Assembly: GCF_014642835.1 (NCBI RefSeq) | Contig: NZ_BMJA01000002.1 | Coordinates: 1 to 64,000 of the forward strand | Reading direction: 5' to 3' | Source: Dyella nitratireducens | GTDB taxonomy: Bacteria > Pseudomonadota > Gammaproteobacteria > Xanthomonadales > Rhodanobacteraceae | Length of the DNA: 64,000 nucleotides | Shown: one piece after another, positions 7,921 to 19,364 of the stretch | Layout: every line of letters starts with the position of its first letter | How positions within the stretch are numbered: the stretch's first letter is position 1 | Made by a program: the position numbers and the translations under genes | Notes under the pieces: model-generated | Database searches by the model: none | The model's input: the letters and a program-made list of their open reading frames with translations, nothing else | What the model was told of the DNA's origin: nothing

Positions 7921-8056
7921 AACAGGATTCCAGATAGTTGACGATTATCTTGGCCAAAAGCCGTGACCAGCATGCTCCTTCGCGTTCGTTGGCTGGCAGT
8001 ATGGATTTACCGTTCCCACGGATGTGATCGTTGAGGGCTGCTTTGCCCGGATGGGC
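7921..8056. repeat. Duplicated upstream region of island members 3 and 4
   Basis: The bases upstream of member 4 (TGACCAGCATGCTCCTTCGC... to ...TGAGGGCTGCTTTGC) match those upstream of member 3 at about 7068-7192, with scattered substitutions and one single-base length difference. The duplicated unit therefore includes the presumptive promoter, the start and the first third of the gene. No consensus PIP box or Hrp box was recognised by eye. Confidence 0.75.
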
Positions 8057-8142
8057 GGGACTCTTGAATGATCTGCAGACATGCTCTTGTCTTGCGGACT
8101 TCCACTACCATGTAGCGCCAGTCGAACCTGGATAAGCAACAC

Positions 8143-9780
8143 ATGGCCGTTCTTCGCCTGGCGCTGGCTCAATACGATTTCCCCGTCGGCGCCGTCGCCG
8201 CCAATACCGCCAAGGTCCGTGAGCTGATGGCGCGCGCCCGCGAAGGCGGTGCATCGCTGGCGGTATTTCCCGAACTGACGATCAGCGGCTACCCGCCTGA
8301 AGATCTGTTGCTGCGACCGAGCTTCCTCGCTGCCTGCCAGGAGGCCATTCAAGCGATTGCTACCGACACCAACGGGCTGGCTGCGATCGTCGGTTTTCCG
8401 CATAGCGTGGGCGAGGTATACAACGCTGCGGCGTTCCTGCGTGGCGGCGAGATCGTGCAGATCACGCACAAGCAGGCGTTGCCGAATTACGGCGTGTTCG
8501 ACGACAAGCGCTATTTCCGCCCCGGCCGCACGAGCGCGGTGGCGGTGGTCGATGGGGTGCGCGTCGGTTACCTGATTTGCGAAGACGTGTGGCAGGCCGA
8601 GCCCGCTGCCGCCGCCGCCGCCGCGGGTGCGGAGCTGATCGTGGTGATCAATGCTTCGCCCTGGGATGACGCCAAGCAGGCAGAGCGCGAAGAAGTATTG
8701 GTGGCCCGCGCGAAGGAAACCGGCTGTGCCTTGGTGTATCTCAATCTCATCGGTGGTCAGGATGAGGTCGTTTACGATGGCGGTTCGCTGCTGGTCAATG
8801 GCGATGGCAGCATCGCTGCACGTGCACCGTCGTTCGTCGACGCGTTGCTGTGGGCCGATTTCGATACCACCACCCGCACGCTGCAGGCGTTGGACTGGCC
8901 CAGCGTGCCGGACACTTCGCATGAAGCGACGCTCTATGCGGCATTGGTGCGGGGCATTCGCGACTACATCGACAAGAACGGTTTCGGCGGCGTGTTGCTC
9001 GGGCTTTCCGGTGGTATCGATTCGGCGCTCACCTTGGCATTGGCCGTGGATGCGCTCGGACCGGATCGCGTCACCGCCGTCATGATGCCGATGCGCTATA
9101 CCTCCGAGCTGTCGCTGGAAGGTGCGCGCGGACAGGCTGAGCGGATGGGTGTGGAATACCACGTGATCAGCATCGAGCCGGTCTACGAAGCCTTCATGGG
9201 GCAACTGACGCCTGTGTTCGCCGGCAAAAAGCCGGATGTCACCGAGGAAAACCTGCAATCACGCACACGCGGCGTGATGTTGATGGCGCTGTCCAACAAA
9301 CACAGCCGCCTGCTGCTGGCTACGGGCAACAAGAGCGAAATGGCGGTGGGTTACGCCACCTTGTACGGCGATATGTGCGGGGCCTATGCGCCGCTCAAGG
9401 ATGTGTACAAAACCGAGGTGTATCGGCTCTCGCGCTGGCGCAACCTGGCCGAACAGCGCAAACAGGGTGCAGAGGCGTGGGTCATTCCACCCGCCGTCAT
9501 CGAACGTCCGCCGTCGGCCGAATTGCGCGACAACCAGACCGACCAGGATTCGTTGCCGCCCTACGATGAGCTGGATGCGATCCTTGCGCGTTTCATCGAA
9601 GAAGAGCAATCGCAGGCGGAAATCATCGCGGCGGGTTATGACGCGGCCACCGTCCATCGCGTGGTGCGGCTGGTGCTGGTCAACGAATTCAAGCGGCGCC
9701 AGGCGGGGCCAGGTCCGCGCGCGACGACACGCGCATTCGGCCGCGAGCGGCGTTATCCCATTACCTCGGGCTGGAAATAG
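8143..9780 (+). CDS. nadE: Glutamine-dependent NAD+ synthetase
   Basis: It catalyses the last step of NAD synthesis, amidating nicotinic acid adenine dinucleotide with glutamine as nitrogen donor. The 545-residue protein has an N-terminal nitrilase-type glutaminase domain with the Glu-Lys-Cys triad at Glu44 (FPELTISGY), Lys110 and Cys146 (LICEDVW). The C-terminal synthetase domain has the PP-loop SGGIDS at 289-294 and the ATGNKSE signature. It is a stand-alone gene, not in an operon, and of normal length for the glutamine-dependent bacterial form. Confidence 0.95.
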   Translation: MAVLRLALAQYDFPVGAVAANTAKVRELMARAREGGASLAVFPELTISGYPPEDLLLRPSFLAACQEAIQAIATDTNGLAAIVGFPHSVGEVYNAAAFLRGGEIVQITHKQALPNYGVFDDKRYFRPGRTSAVAVVDGVRVGYLICEDVWQAEPAAAAAAAGAELIVVINASPWDDAKQAEREEVLVARAKETGCALVYLNLIGGQDEVVYDGGSLLVNGDGSIAARAPSFVDALLWADFDTTTRTLQALDWPSVPDTSHEATLYAALVRGIRDYIDKNGFGGVLLGLSGGIDSALTLALAVDALGPDRVTAVMMPMRYTSELSLEGARGQAERMGVEYHVISIEPVYEAFMGQLTPVFAGKKPDVTEENLQSRTRGVMLMALSNKHSRLLLATGNKSEMAVGYATLYGDMCGAYAPLKDVYKTEVYRLSRWRNLAEQRKQGAEAWVIPPAVIERPPSAELRDNQTDQDSLPPYDELDAILARFIEEEQSQAEIIAAGYDAATVHRVVRLVLVNEFKRRQAGPGPRATTRAFGRERRYPITSGWK

Positions 9781-9877
9781 CGCGAGTTGGGGTTTGCACC
9801 CTGATATATCTCCACGTTTTTCGAGCTGTTCAAGGATGGGCTTTTTCGCGGCCAATACTTAGCATTTTTACCTCGGT

Positions 9878-9945
9878 GTCATTCCGGCGAAGGCCGGAAT
9901 CTATGGTGAATGCGAAGCATGGATTCCGGCCTTCGCCGGAATGAC
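9878..9945. repeat. Palindromic repeat, family B (variant)
   Basis: Two arms, GTCATTCCGGCGAAGGCCGG and its reverse complement, are separated by about 20 bases. This is the same plan as the copies at 29307 and 41267, but with CCGG in place of CCCGCG. It sits in the 320-base gap between nadE and bamD. The rest of that gap holds only fragments resembling family A (GTTTGCACC near 9793 and 10027) and the bamD terminator. Confidence 0.8.
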
Positions 9946-10047
9946 GACTCGGTCATTTAATAGATCTTGGGCAGCTTGCTGATTTTGTTTAGATCATCAA
10001 GCAGGAAACGTGAGGATGGCTGAGGGTTTGCACCTCAATCTACAAAA

Positions 10048-10086
10048 GAAAAAGCCGGTGGCTCAACGCACACCGGCTTTTTTTAT
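10048..10086. terminator. Bidirectional terminator after bamD
   Basis: A ten-base-pair stem AAAGCCGGTG/CACCGGCTTT (10051-10060 with 10071-10080) is followed by T runs on both strands. It is 15 bases past the bamD stop on the minus strand and could also end readthrough from nadE. Confidence 0.85.
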
Positions 10087-10100
10087 AGAAGCCTGTTTGC

Positions 10101-10961
10101 TTAGTAGTGACCCGAGAACGGAATCATCTTGCGCAGCATCGATGGCGAATGCGGCCAATGCGGATCTTTGAGGTACGGATGATCCGGATAGTTGAGTGCC
10201 AATACTTGGCGTACCTGGTCGGCCTGTTGCTTCTCACCCAGCGAGAGGTAGCTGCGGCACATGATGGCCAGTGCGTCGCCAGCCTGCGGCGATTCCTGGT
10301 AGTGCTCGATCACGTACTGCGCACGATCGGCCGACGCCACAAAAGCTTTGTTGCGCAGGTAGAACTTGGCCACGTTGATTTCGTATTGGGCCAGCACGTT
10401 GCGCAGATAGATCATGCGTTGGCGTGCATCGGCAGCGTAGGCGCTATCGGGGAAGCGGCGGCTGAGTTCGGCGAAGTCGTCGAACGATTTCAGGTTGTAG
10501 CCCTGGTCGCGACGCGTCTGCTTGCCGACTTCCTGGCTGCTGAACGTGCGCTCGATGAATCCCGCGGTGCGGTCGAAGTTGATCAGGCCGCGCAGATAGT
10601 AGGCATAATCCACATGTGGATTGAGCGGATTCGACTTGATGAAGCGGTTGACCGTGGAATAAGCGTCGTCCGGCTTGTTGTTCTTGTATTGCGCATAAGC
10701 CAGTTCAAGCTGGGCCTGTTCATTGAACGGGCCGGACGGGAAACGGGCAATCAGACGCTGGTACGCTTTCTCGGCCGCCGAATAGTCGGCGTGTTGCAGA
10801 TCGGTATGAGCCTTGGCGTAAAGCTGCGGCAACGGCAAGGTATCGAGCGGATCGCCGGTATGACGGAACCACGAGCAGGCGCTCATCGTCAGTGCCAGGA
10901 CGAGCACGATCAGTACTTTAAGGGCAGATGTCGGGGCGACCGGCAGCTTGGTTACGCGCAT
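10101..10961 (-). CDS. bamD: Outer membrane protein assembly factor BamD
   Basis: This is an essential lipoprotein of the BAM complex, which inserts β-barrel proteins into the outer membrane. The 286-residue protein has a lipoprotein signal peptide ending in a LTMSAC lipobox (Cys29). TPR-like helices follow, with typical motifs (YAKAHTDLQHADYSAAEKAY, FPSGPFNEQAQLELAYAQYK). It is slightly longer than the E. coli protein because of the extended N-terminus. Divergent from rluD, as in many gammaproteobacteria, with a 72-base shared promoter region. Confidence 0.95.
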   Translation of the reverse strand: MRVTKLPVAPTSALKVLIVLVLALTMSACSWFRHTGDPLDTLPLPQLYAKAHTDLQHADYSAAEKAYQRLIARFPSGPFNEQAQLELAYAQYKNNKPDDAYSTVNRFIKSNPLNPHVDYAYYLRGLINFDRTAGFIERTFSSQEVGKQTRRDQGYNLKSFDDFAELSRRFPDSAYAADARQRMIYLRNVLAQYEINVAKFYLRNKAFVASADRAQYVIEHYQESPQAGDALAIMCRSYLSLGEKQQADQVRQVLALNYPDHPYLKDPHWPHSPSMLRKMIPFSGHY

Positions 10962-11033
10962 GAGGTTAGGGGTTCAGATGTTTGAGCGAAAAGGGATCAT
11001 AGCCGAAACCGGCACTCGGCCGGGGGGTCAGGG

Positions 11034-12011
11034 ATGACCGGCTCCATCATTCGTCATGAGGCGGTCGTGCCCCTGTCTGCCGCAGGCCGGAGGTTCGACC
11101 AAGCTTTGGCCGAGATGTTCCCGGACTATTCCCGTTCGCGTCTGACCGGCTGGATCAAGGCCGGCGCGGTCACGCTGGACGGCGCCCCGGCCGCGCCGCG
11201 CCATCTGCTGAAGGGCGGCGAGCAGGTGCGGTTGGAGGCGGAACTGGAGGTCGAAGTCTCCAGCGCACCCGAAGCCATCGACCTGGATCTCGTCCACGAG
11301 GACGACCACCTGCTGGTGCTGAACAAGCCGGCCGGCCTGGTGGTACATCCCGGCGCCGGCAACCCGGCCGGCACGCTGCTCAATGCGCTGCTTCACCATG
11401 ATCCGAAACTGGCCGAACTGCCGCGCGCCGGCATCGTCCACCGCCTGGACAAGGACACCTCCGGCCTGATGGTCGTCGCCAAGACCCTGGCCACCCACAC
11501 CGCCCTGGTCGACATGCTGTCCCGCCACGACGTCGAGCGCCAATACGAAGCCATCGTGCTGGGCGCGCTGATTGCCGGCGGCACCGTCGACGCACCCATC
11601 GGTCGCCATCACAGCGATCGCCTGCGCCAGGCCGTGCGCGATGAAGAAGACGGCAAGCACGCCGTCACCCACTACCGCCTGCGCGAGCGTTTTCGAACGC
11701 ACAGCTTGATTCAATGCAATCTGGAAACCGGACGCACGCACCAGATTCGCGTGCATATGGCGCATATCGGTCATCCGCTGGTCGGCGATCCGTTGTACGG
11801 TGGCAGCCTGAAACTGCCCAAGCGTGCCACGCCGGAATTGGTTACTGCTTTGCGAGGTTTCCGCCGGCAGGCGCTGCACGCAGAGCGTTTGTCGTTCGAA
11901 CATCCAGTGACTGGCGAAGCCTTGTCGTTCGAGTCGGCGCGTCCTGAGGACGTGAACGCTCTGATCATGACGCTGCGTAGCGATCTCGCGGCCAACGGTC
12001 CCAACGAGTAA
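11034..12011 (+). CDS. rluD: 23S rRNA pseudouridine synthase RluD
   Basis: It isomerises uridines 1911/1915/1917 in helix 69 of 23S rRNA. The 325-residue protein has an N-terminal S4 RNA-binding domain (residues about 18-75, [17 protein letters not shown]) and a catalytic domain with HRLDKDTSG containing the active-site Asp139. The C-terminal motif [24 protein letters not shown] is typical of the RluA/RluD group. Six bases separate it from the pgeF start, so the two are probably co-transcribed, the common RluD-YfiH pairing. Confidence 0.95.
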   Translation: MTGSIIRHEAVVPLSAAGRRFDQALAEMFPDYSRSRLTGWIKAGAVTLDGAPAAPRHLLKGGEQVRLEAELEVEVSSAPEAIDLDLVHEDDHLLVLNKPAGLVVHPGAGNPAGTLLNALLHHDPKLAELPRAGIVHRLDKDTSGLMVVAKTLATHTALVDMLSRHDVERQYEAIVLGALIAGGTVDAPIGRHHSDRLRQAVRDEEDGKHAVTHYRLRERFRTHSLIQCNLETGRTHQIRVHMAHIGHPLVGDPLYGGSLKLPKRATPELVTALRGFRRQALHAERLSFEHPVTGEALSFESARPEDVNALIMTLRSDLAANGPNE

Positions 12012-12016
12012 TCACC

Positions 12017-12772
12017 GTGCCTTCCATGACCGATGCCTGGCTTTTTCCCGATTGGCCCGCACCGCGTGGCGTACACGCAGCGGTGAGCACGTGCGATGGG
12101 CCGGGTGTTTCGCAGGCACCGTTCGGGCGCTTCAACCTCGGTTTGCGCAGCGGTGAGGACGAGCAGACTGTGCGCAGCAATCGAAGCGCATTGCGCCAGT
12201 CGCTTGCGCTGCCGGCGGAGCCGCGTTGGTTGCGGCAGGTGCACGGCACCACGGTTGCGGAACTGGGTCCCTTGCCTAGTCCGCACGAGCCCGAGGCGGA
12301 TGCAGCGGTGTCGCATTTGCCCGGCACGGTACTGGCGATTCTCACGGCCGACTGTTTGCCGGTGCTGTTCTGCGCCGATGACGGCGGCACCATCGGTGCG
12401 GCGCATGCCGGATGGCGCGGACTTGCTGCCGGCGTGCTGGAAGAGACTGTCGCGCAAATGCAGCGGCCGGCAGCGAATCTGCTGGCCTGGCTGGGGCCGT
12501 GCATCGGCGCGCCGTCATATGAAGTGGGCGAGGAGGTGCGCAAGGCCTTTCTTCATCACGATGCGGCGGCGGCATCCGCTTTCGTGGCGACGCGCACGGG
12601 TCATTACTTGTGCGATCTGGCGGTGCTGGCCCGACAGCGTCTTGCGGCGGCGGGCGTGACGCGGATTTACGGCGGCGGTTTCGACACCCGCGGCGATGAA
12701 CGCTTTTATTCCTATCGGCGCGAAGGTGCGCGTAGCGGGCGGTTTGCCAGTCTGATTTGGTTGGAGCCGTAG
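12017..12772 (+). CDS. pgeF: Peptidoglycan editing factor / laccase-domain protein (YfiH family)
   Basis: This multicopper-oxidase-like (DUF152) protein is reported to remove wrongly incorporated residues from peptidoglycan precursors or to act as a purine nucleoside phosphorylase. The 251-residue protein has the metal-site motifs TADCLPV and GAAHAGWRG and the C-terminal DTRGDERFYSYRR. The start may be GTG at 12017 or ATG at 12026. Its TAG stop codon forms the first bases of a family A palindromic repeat. Confidence 0.9.
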   Translation: MPSMTDAWLFPDWPAPRGVHAAVSTCDGPGVSQAPFGRFNLGLRSGEDEQTVRSNRSALRQSLALPAEPRWLRQVHGTTVAELGPLPSPHEPEADAAVSHLPGTVLAILTADCLPVLFCADDGGTIGAAHAGWRGLAAGVLEETVAQMQRPAANLLAWLGPCIGAPSYEVGEEVRKAFLHHDAAAASAFVATRTGHYLCDLAVLARQRLAAAGVTRIYGGGFDTRGDERFYSYRREGARSGRFASLIWLEP

Positions 12773-12842
12773 GTTGGGGTGCAAACCCCAACGTTGCCAT
12801 GCCACTGGGATCATGATGTTGGGGTTTGCACCCCAACCTACG
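12769..12842. repeat. Palindromic repeat, family A
   Basis: The arms GTAGGTTGGGGTGCAAACC and its reverse complement enclose about 30 bases including GCCATGCC. Each arm also contains a smaller TTGGGG...CCCCAA hairpin. The same element occurs at 24044-24118 and 27365-27438. The TAG of the first arm is the pgeF stop codon. Confidence 0.9.
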
Positions 12843-12946
12843 CGGGCTTAACACCCCTTTGAGCCAAGCTTGAATCATTGCGCCGCGTCCGCATCTCTGC
12901 GGGCAGTGGCGGCACGTCCGCCAAAAACCTTTTGGGGATACCTCTG

Positions 12947-15532
<2,586 letters not shown>

Positions 15533-15555
15533 CGCTTCTTTCTCTTTCGGGAGGC

Positions 15556-15590
15556 ATAAAAAAATCCCGGCTCATTGGCCGGGATTTTTC
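15556..15590. terminator. Bidirectional terminator between clpB and the TonB receptor gene
   Basis: A hairpin AAAAATCCCGGC/GCCGGGATTTTT (about 15558-15569 with 15576-15587) with flanking A/T runs sits between the two convergent genes. Confidence 0.85.
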
Positions 15591-15632
15591 ATGCACGTAT
15601 CGCATGTAATGCTTGGCAGTGGGCTTGTTGGG

Positions 15633-18137
15633 TCACCAGTGATAGATCACTTTGGTGTAATAGTAACGCCCATTGAAGCCCGCGGGTGAAAAATTTGAGT
15701 AAGGAATGGTGCCGTCGTTGTTGTTGGCGGCAATCGTCTTGTCCGGATAGCTGTTGGTGGCGTTGTCCAAGCCCAGCGTAAACGTCCAATCATCCAGGTT
15801 GTAACTGCCGGCCAAGTCCAGCACCCATTGCGGGCTATAGGTCTGGTTGAGCAGGTACGAACTGTTGCTGTACGCGGTGAAGCTGCCATAGCGGGTGAGA
15901 TTGCCGTTGAACACCCAGTGGCTGAGCGTGTAGTTCTCGTTGAGTATCAGTTTGCTGCGCGGCGTGGAGTTGGCCAGCAACCCCTTGATGTCGCGATAAG
16001 TCACGCGCTGCAATTGCAGGCCCAGCGCATCCAGTTGTTCAGGGTTGGCTGCGACGTGCGTCACCTGTGTGCGGTTGTAGTTGTAGCTCAGCGTGCTGTT
16101 CAACACGCCGCCGCCCAGGTTGGAGCGGAAGCTGCCGACCAGGTCGCCGCCCTGCGTGCGTGTATTCACCGCATTGGTGAAGTACTGCGCCGAGCTGTAG
16201 GCCACGTCGGTGATGCCATTGGCAGCCAGGTAATCCACCACCACCGGCCGGTTGAGGCCGCTCAGCGTGCTGGAAAGCACGATGCGGTTGTAGATGTTGA
16301 TCTGATACAGGTCGAACGTCAGCGTCAGCGGATCGATCGGATTGAACACCGCGCCCACGGTGTAGTTGTGCGAACGTTCCGGCCGCAACGCCTGCGCGCC
16401 CAGCAATTGCGCCACGGGGTTGCTCACCGGCAGCAGGCCGGTCTGATAGATGCCTGGTGCAATGCCGGGGCCTGCACTGCTCGGCGTGAGGTAGGCCGAG
16501 CCGATCTGCGAATAGTCTTCTTGGGCCAATGAGGGCGCGCGGAAGCCGCTCGATACGCTGGCGCGCAATGCAAAGCGATCGGTGAAGTCGTAACGGCTGG
16601 CCAATGCACCAGAAACGGTATTGCCGAAATCGTTGTAATCCTCATGCCGCACTGCGAACGAGGTGCCGAGTTTGTCGGTGAGGTTGGTTTCCAGGCTTAC
16701 ATATTGGGCAACGTCGCTGCGGCTCCACGAACCGACGTTCACCGGGCTGTAGCCACCGAAGCCTTGCGCTCCGCCGGTCACACCCGATGTACCCACGTAA
16801 TACGAGGACGGCTCGCCTGCGGTGATCTGGTACGTGTTGCGCTGATATTCGCCGCCGAACGCCACCGTCACCGGATTGGGCAGCCAGCTGAGATTGAAAT
16901 CCTTGGCGATGTCCACGTCCACCAATTGCTGTGCGTTGGAGACGATACCGTCGAAGAAGGTGGTAGGCGTGTAGCCGAAGTCGTGCAGATAGGCGTAGTT
17001 GGCGGTGTGGATGGTATCGAGCGATACGCGATTGCCGCCGTAGTTGGCACTCACATCCCAGCGCCAGCCGCCACTGGTGGTGCCACGCACGCCGGCCACC
17101 AACTGCTGGTCGGTGCTGCGCGATTCCAGCAGCGGCTGGTAGCCGTCCGGATAGAGCGCGTTGAGCGATGACTTGACCGAAGAGGGGTATCCAAACGGAT
17201 TGCGGTACAACTCATCCGAAATACCATCGCGGAAGTGATAACTGCCAAATGCATAGAACTGGATGTTGCTGGTGATGTCGTACTGCGTGTTAAGGAACAG
17301 ATTGTGCTGGCTCACCGTGGGGTCGCCGAACACCTGTTTCTCGCCCAGCTGCGGATAGCGGATATCGACACCGCCATGATTGGTCGGGTCCTGATGTCCA
17401 TCATCTACGGAGATGCGCAACCAACCCTTGTCGCCGTTCAACGGGATGCCGACGTTGGCCGAACCCGTCCACTGCTTGCCGCCACCGCGCTGGTAACGGC
17501 CGCCATCCAGCTCGACCGAGCCGCCTTGCGCACCGTGCTTCAGGATGATGTTGATCACACCCGCGATGGCATCGGAGCCGTACTGCGCCGATGCACCATC
17601 GCGCAGCACTTCGATATGGTCGATCGCGGACAGCGGAATGGTGTTGAGATCCACCGGCGCCGAACCGCGGCCAATGGTGCCATCCACATTCACCAACGCG
17701 CTGGTGTGCCAGCGCTTGCCATCCACCAGTACCAGCACTTCATCCGGTGCCAGGCCACGCAAGGTGGCGGGGCGCTGCGAATCGGTCGCGTCGGTGGCAG
17801 CAGGGCGGGGGAAATTCAACGAGGGAATCAGGCGCGCCAGCGCCGCGGAAAGTTCGTTGGTGCCGGTGCTCTGCAGCGCCGAAGCCGGCACGACGTCAAT
17901 AGGCGAGAGCGAACTGCTGTCGGTGCGGTTCTGCGTGCGCGTGCCGGTCACGATCACGGCCTGCAGATTTTTCGCATTGTTGGTGGAGGGTGTGCTGGTG
18001 CTTTGCGTGTTCTCCTGCGCAGCCGCCGAGGAAGCGAGTGCAAGCAGAAGGGAAGCGGTGAGTAGCGTGGTGGCGTTCCTGGCAGAGCCGTTCTGCTGAG
18101 ACCTGGCCTGATGAGGCCGGTTGTTATCGTTAGTCAT
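15633..18137 (-). CDS. TonB-dependent outer membrane receptor
   Basis: This outer-membrane active transporter has 834 residues. The signal peptide ends near SSAAA-QEN (residue 40). A TonB-box-like LQAVIVTGT lies at about 58-66, and the plug domain (about 70-200) includes LRGLAPDEVLVLVDGKRWH and IEVLRDGASAQYGSDAIAGVINIIL. The remainder is a β-barrel that ends in an aromatic residue (YHW), as expected for BAM recognition. The ligand cannot be told from sequence. It is divergent from the cobalamin operon, so a corrinoid is one candidate; but the visible riboswitch faces the other way, and the plug resembles generic iron/carbohydrate-type receptors. Confidence 0.9.
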   Translation of the reverse strand: MTNDNNRPHQARSQQNGSARNATTLLTASLLLALASSAAAQENTQSTSTPSTNNAKNLQAVIVTGTRTQNRTDSSSLSPIDVVPASALQSTGTNELSAALARLIPSLNFPRPAATDATDSQRPATLRGLAPDEVLVLVDGKRWHTSALVNVDGTIGRGSAPVDLNTIPLSAIDHIEVLRDGASAQYGSDAIAGVINIILKHGAQGGSVELDGGRYQRGGGKQWTGSANVGIPLNGDKGWLRISVDDGHQDPTNHGGVDIRYPQLGEKQVFGDPTVSQHNLFLNTQYDITSNIQFYAFGSYHFRDGISDELYRNPFGYPSSVKSSLNALYPDGYQPLLESRSTDQQLVAGVRGTTSGGWRWDVSANYGGNRVSLDTIHTANYAYLHDFGYTPTTFFDGIVSNAQQLVDVDIAKDFNLSWLPNPVTVAFGGEYQRNTYQITAGEPSSYYVGTSGVTGGAQGFGGYSPVNVGSWSRSDVAQYVSLETNLTDKLGTSFAVRHEDYNDFGNTVSGALASRYDFTDRFALRASVSSGFRAPSLAQEDYSQIGSAYLTPSSAGPGIAPGIYQTGLLPVSNPVAQLLGAQALRPERSHNYTVGAVFNPIDPLTLTFDLYQINIYNRIVLSSTLSGLNRPVVVDYLAANGITDVAYSSAQYFTNAVNTRTQGGDLVGSFRSNLGGGVLNSTLSYNYNRTQVTHVAANPEQLDALGLQLQRVTYRDIKGLLANSTPRSKLILNENYTLSHWVFNGNLTRYGSFTAYSNSSYLLNQTYSPQWVLDLAGSYNLDDWTFTLGLDNATNSYPDKTIAANNNDGTIPYSNFSPAGFNGRYYYTKVIYHW

Positions 18138-18444
18138 TGCGGATGGTTCCCCTAAGCTTTGTTATTGCTGCGCAGCAGCAAATTGCAGATTAATGACAAT
18201 GCCGTTTGGCAGCAACCGATCATTGGGCGTCTAAAAGTCAAAATGGGAATATCCATACTGAACATGCAGTTACTGCACTCTTTGGCGCCGCTGCAAGCTC
18301 CTTTCCGATTTACGGCGGTGCCTGGGCGAAGACACATTCATCCGCCTGTGCCCGGCAACGAGCATCGTTATCCGCCCGTGTAGACCATGTCTAAAAACCC
18401 TCCAGCCGACAGACTAGGCGCGTTGCGGAGCACGCTCTAAGATG
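18138..18444. other. Intergenic region upstream of the TonB receptor and the riboswitch
   Basis: About 300 bases without a credible gene. It is somewhat AT-richer near 18150-18260 than its surroundings, which suits a promoter for the minus-strand receptor and one for the riboswitch transcript. No operator such as a Fur box was recognised. Confidence 0.4.
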
Positions 18445-18640
18445 CTGCGGCCTGAGGTGACTGTCGGCGTTGCTGGCAGTTGAAACGGGAATCCGGTGCG
18501 TCACTTGCGTGGCCATGCCGGAGCTGCCCCCGCAACGGTAGGCGAGCAACGCGATTCGCACACGGCCACTGTGCTTGCACGGGAAGGCGTGAATCGGAAG
18601 GTTGTTCCTTCGCTCGCAAGCCCGGAGACCGGCCTCAAGC
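18445..18640 (+). promoter_or_regulatory. Cobalamin (AdoCbl) riboswitch
   Basis: Conserved elements appear in the right order: AACGGGAATCCGGTG at about 18484-18498, GGAGCTGCCCCCGCAACGGT at about 18520-18539, GGCCACTG plus ACGGGAAGGCG at about 18564-18589, and AGCCCGGAGACCGGCC at about 18619-18634. This is the cobalamin riboswitch core, sitting about 95 bases upstream of cobO. The following GGAGGGCC...GGGGCCACTGCC segment (18655-18680) may be the expression platform. Rising AdoCbl should repress the downstream operon. Confidence 0.95.
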
Positions 18641-18734
18641 AGAAACCCACAGGCGGAGGGCCGTGTCGGGGCCACTGCCTCTTTCAGGTGTCGCCGCCGC
18701 TTTCCTCCGCTTGCACAGGCATACGGAGAACGAC

Positions 18735-19364
18735 ATGAGCGACCATCGATCACGCGACGATATGACGCCGGAAGAGCGCCATCGCGAACGCATGCAGCGC
18801 AAGAAGGAACTGGTCGATCGCAAGATCGCACGTGCCACCATCGACCGCGGCGTGCTGGTGGTGAACACCGGCAACGGCAAGGGCAAGAGCTCGTCCGGCT
18901 TCGGCATGCTGGCGCGCTCGCTGGGGCATGGTTTCAGGTGCGGCGTGGTGCAATTCATCAAGGGCACCTTTTCGACCGGCGAAGAAGCCTTCTTTCGTCA
19001 CTTCGCCGGCGATCAGCTCGACTACCACGTGATGGGCGAAGGCTTTACCTGGGAAACGCAGGACAAAGCGCGCGACATCGCGGCGGCACAAGCGGCATGG
19101 AACATCGCGGCCGGCATGCTGGCCGATCCCGCGTACGACTTTGTGCTGCTGGATGAACTCAATATCGCGCTGGTGAAGCAATACGTGCAGCTTGAGCAAG
19201 TGCTGGATGCCGTTGCCGCACGACCATTGCAACAGCACGTCGTGATCACCGGGCGTGGCGCACCGGACGGCCTCATCGCCGTGGCCGATACGGTGACCGA
19301 GATGCGTGTGGTGAAGCACGCCTTCGATGCCGGCATCAAAGCGCAAAAGGGCATCGAATTGTGA
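18735..19364 (+). CDS. cobO: Cob(I)alamin adenosyltransferase CobO/BtuR
   Basis: It transfers the adenosyl group from ATP to the cobalt of reduced corrinoids. The 209-residue protein was started at 18735, preceded by GGAGA. The longer open frame upstream runs through the riboswitch and is not coding. P-loop-like GNGKGKSS lies at 46-53, followed by VVQFIKGTF and DFVLLDELNIAL, typical of the CobA/BtuR family. First gene of the operon; its stop overlaps the GTG of the next gene. Confidence 0.94.
   Translation: MSDHRSRDDMTPEERHRERMQRKKELVDRKIARATIDRGVLVVNTGNGKGKSSSGFGMLARSLGHGFRCGVVQFIKGTFSTGEEAFFRHFAGDQLDYHVMGEGFTWETQDKARDIAAAQAAWNIAAGMLADPAYDFVLLDELNIALVKQYVQLEQVLDAVAARPLQQHVVITGRGAPDGLIAVADTVTEMRVVKHAFDAGIKAQKGIEL

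Noticed and set aside
7921-8056. Possible PIP box or Hrp box upstream of island members
   Set aside because: TTCGCGTTCG is present, but the required 15-base spacing between half-sites is not, and the Hrp-box consensus is not met.
18480-18734. N-terminal extension of cobO through the riboswitch
   Set aside because: The riboswitch motifs explain this DNA, and the start at 18735 has a good ribosome site and matches the family.
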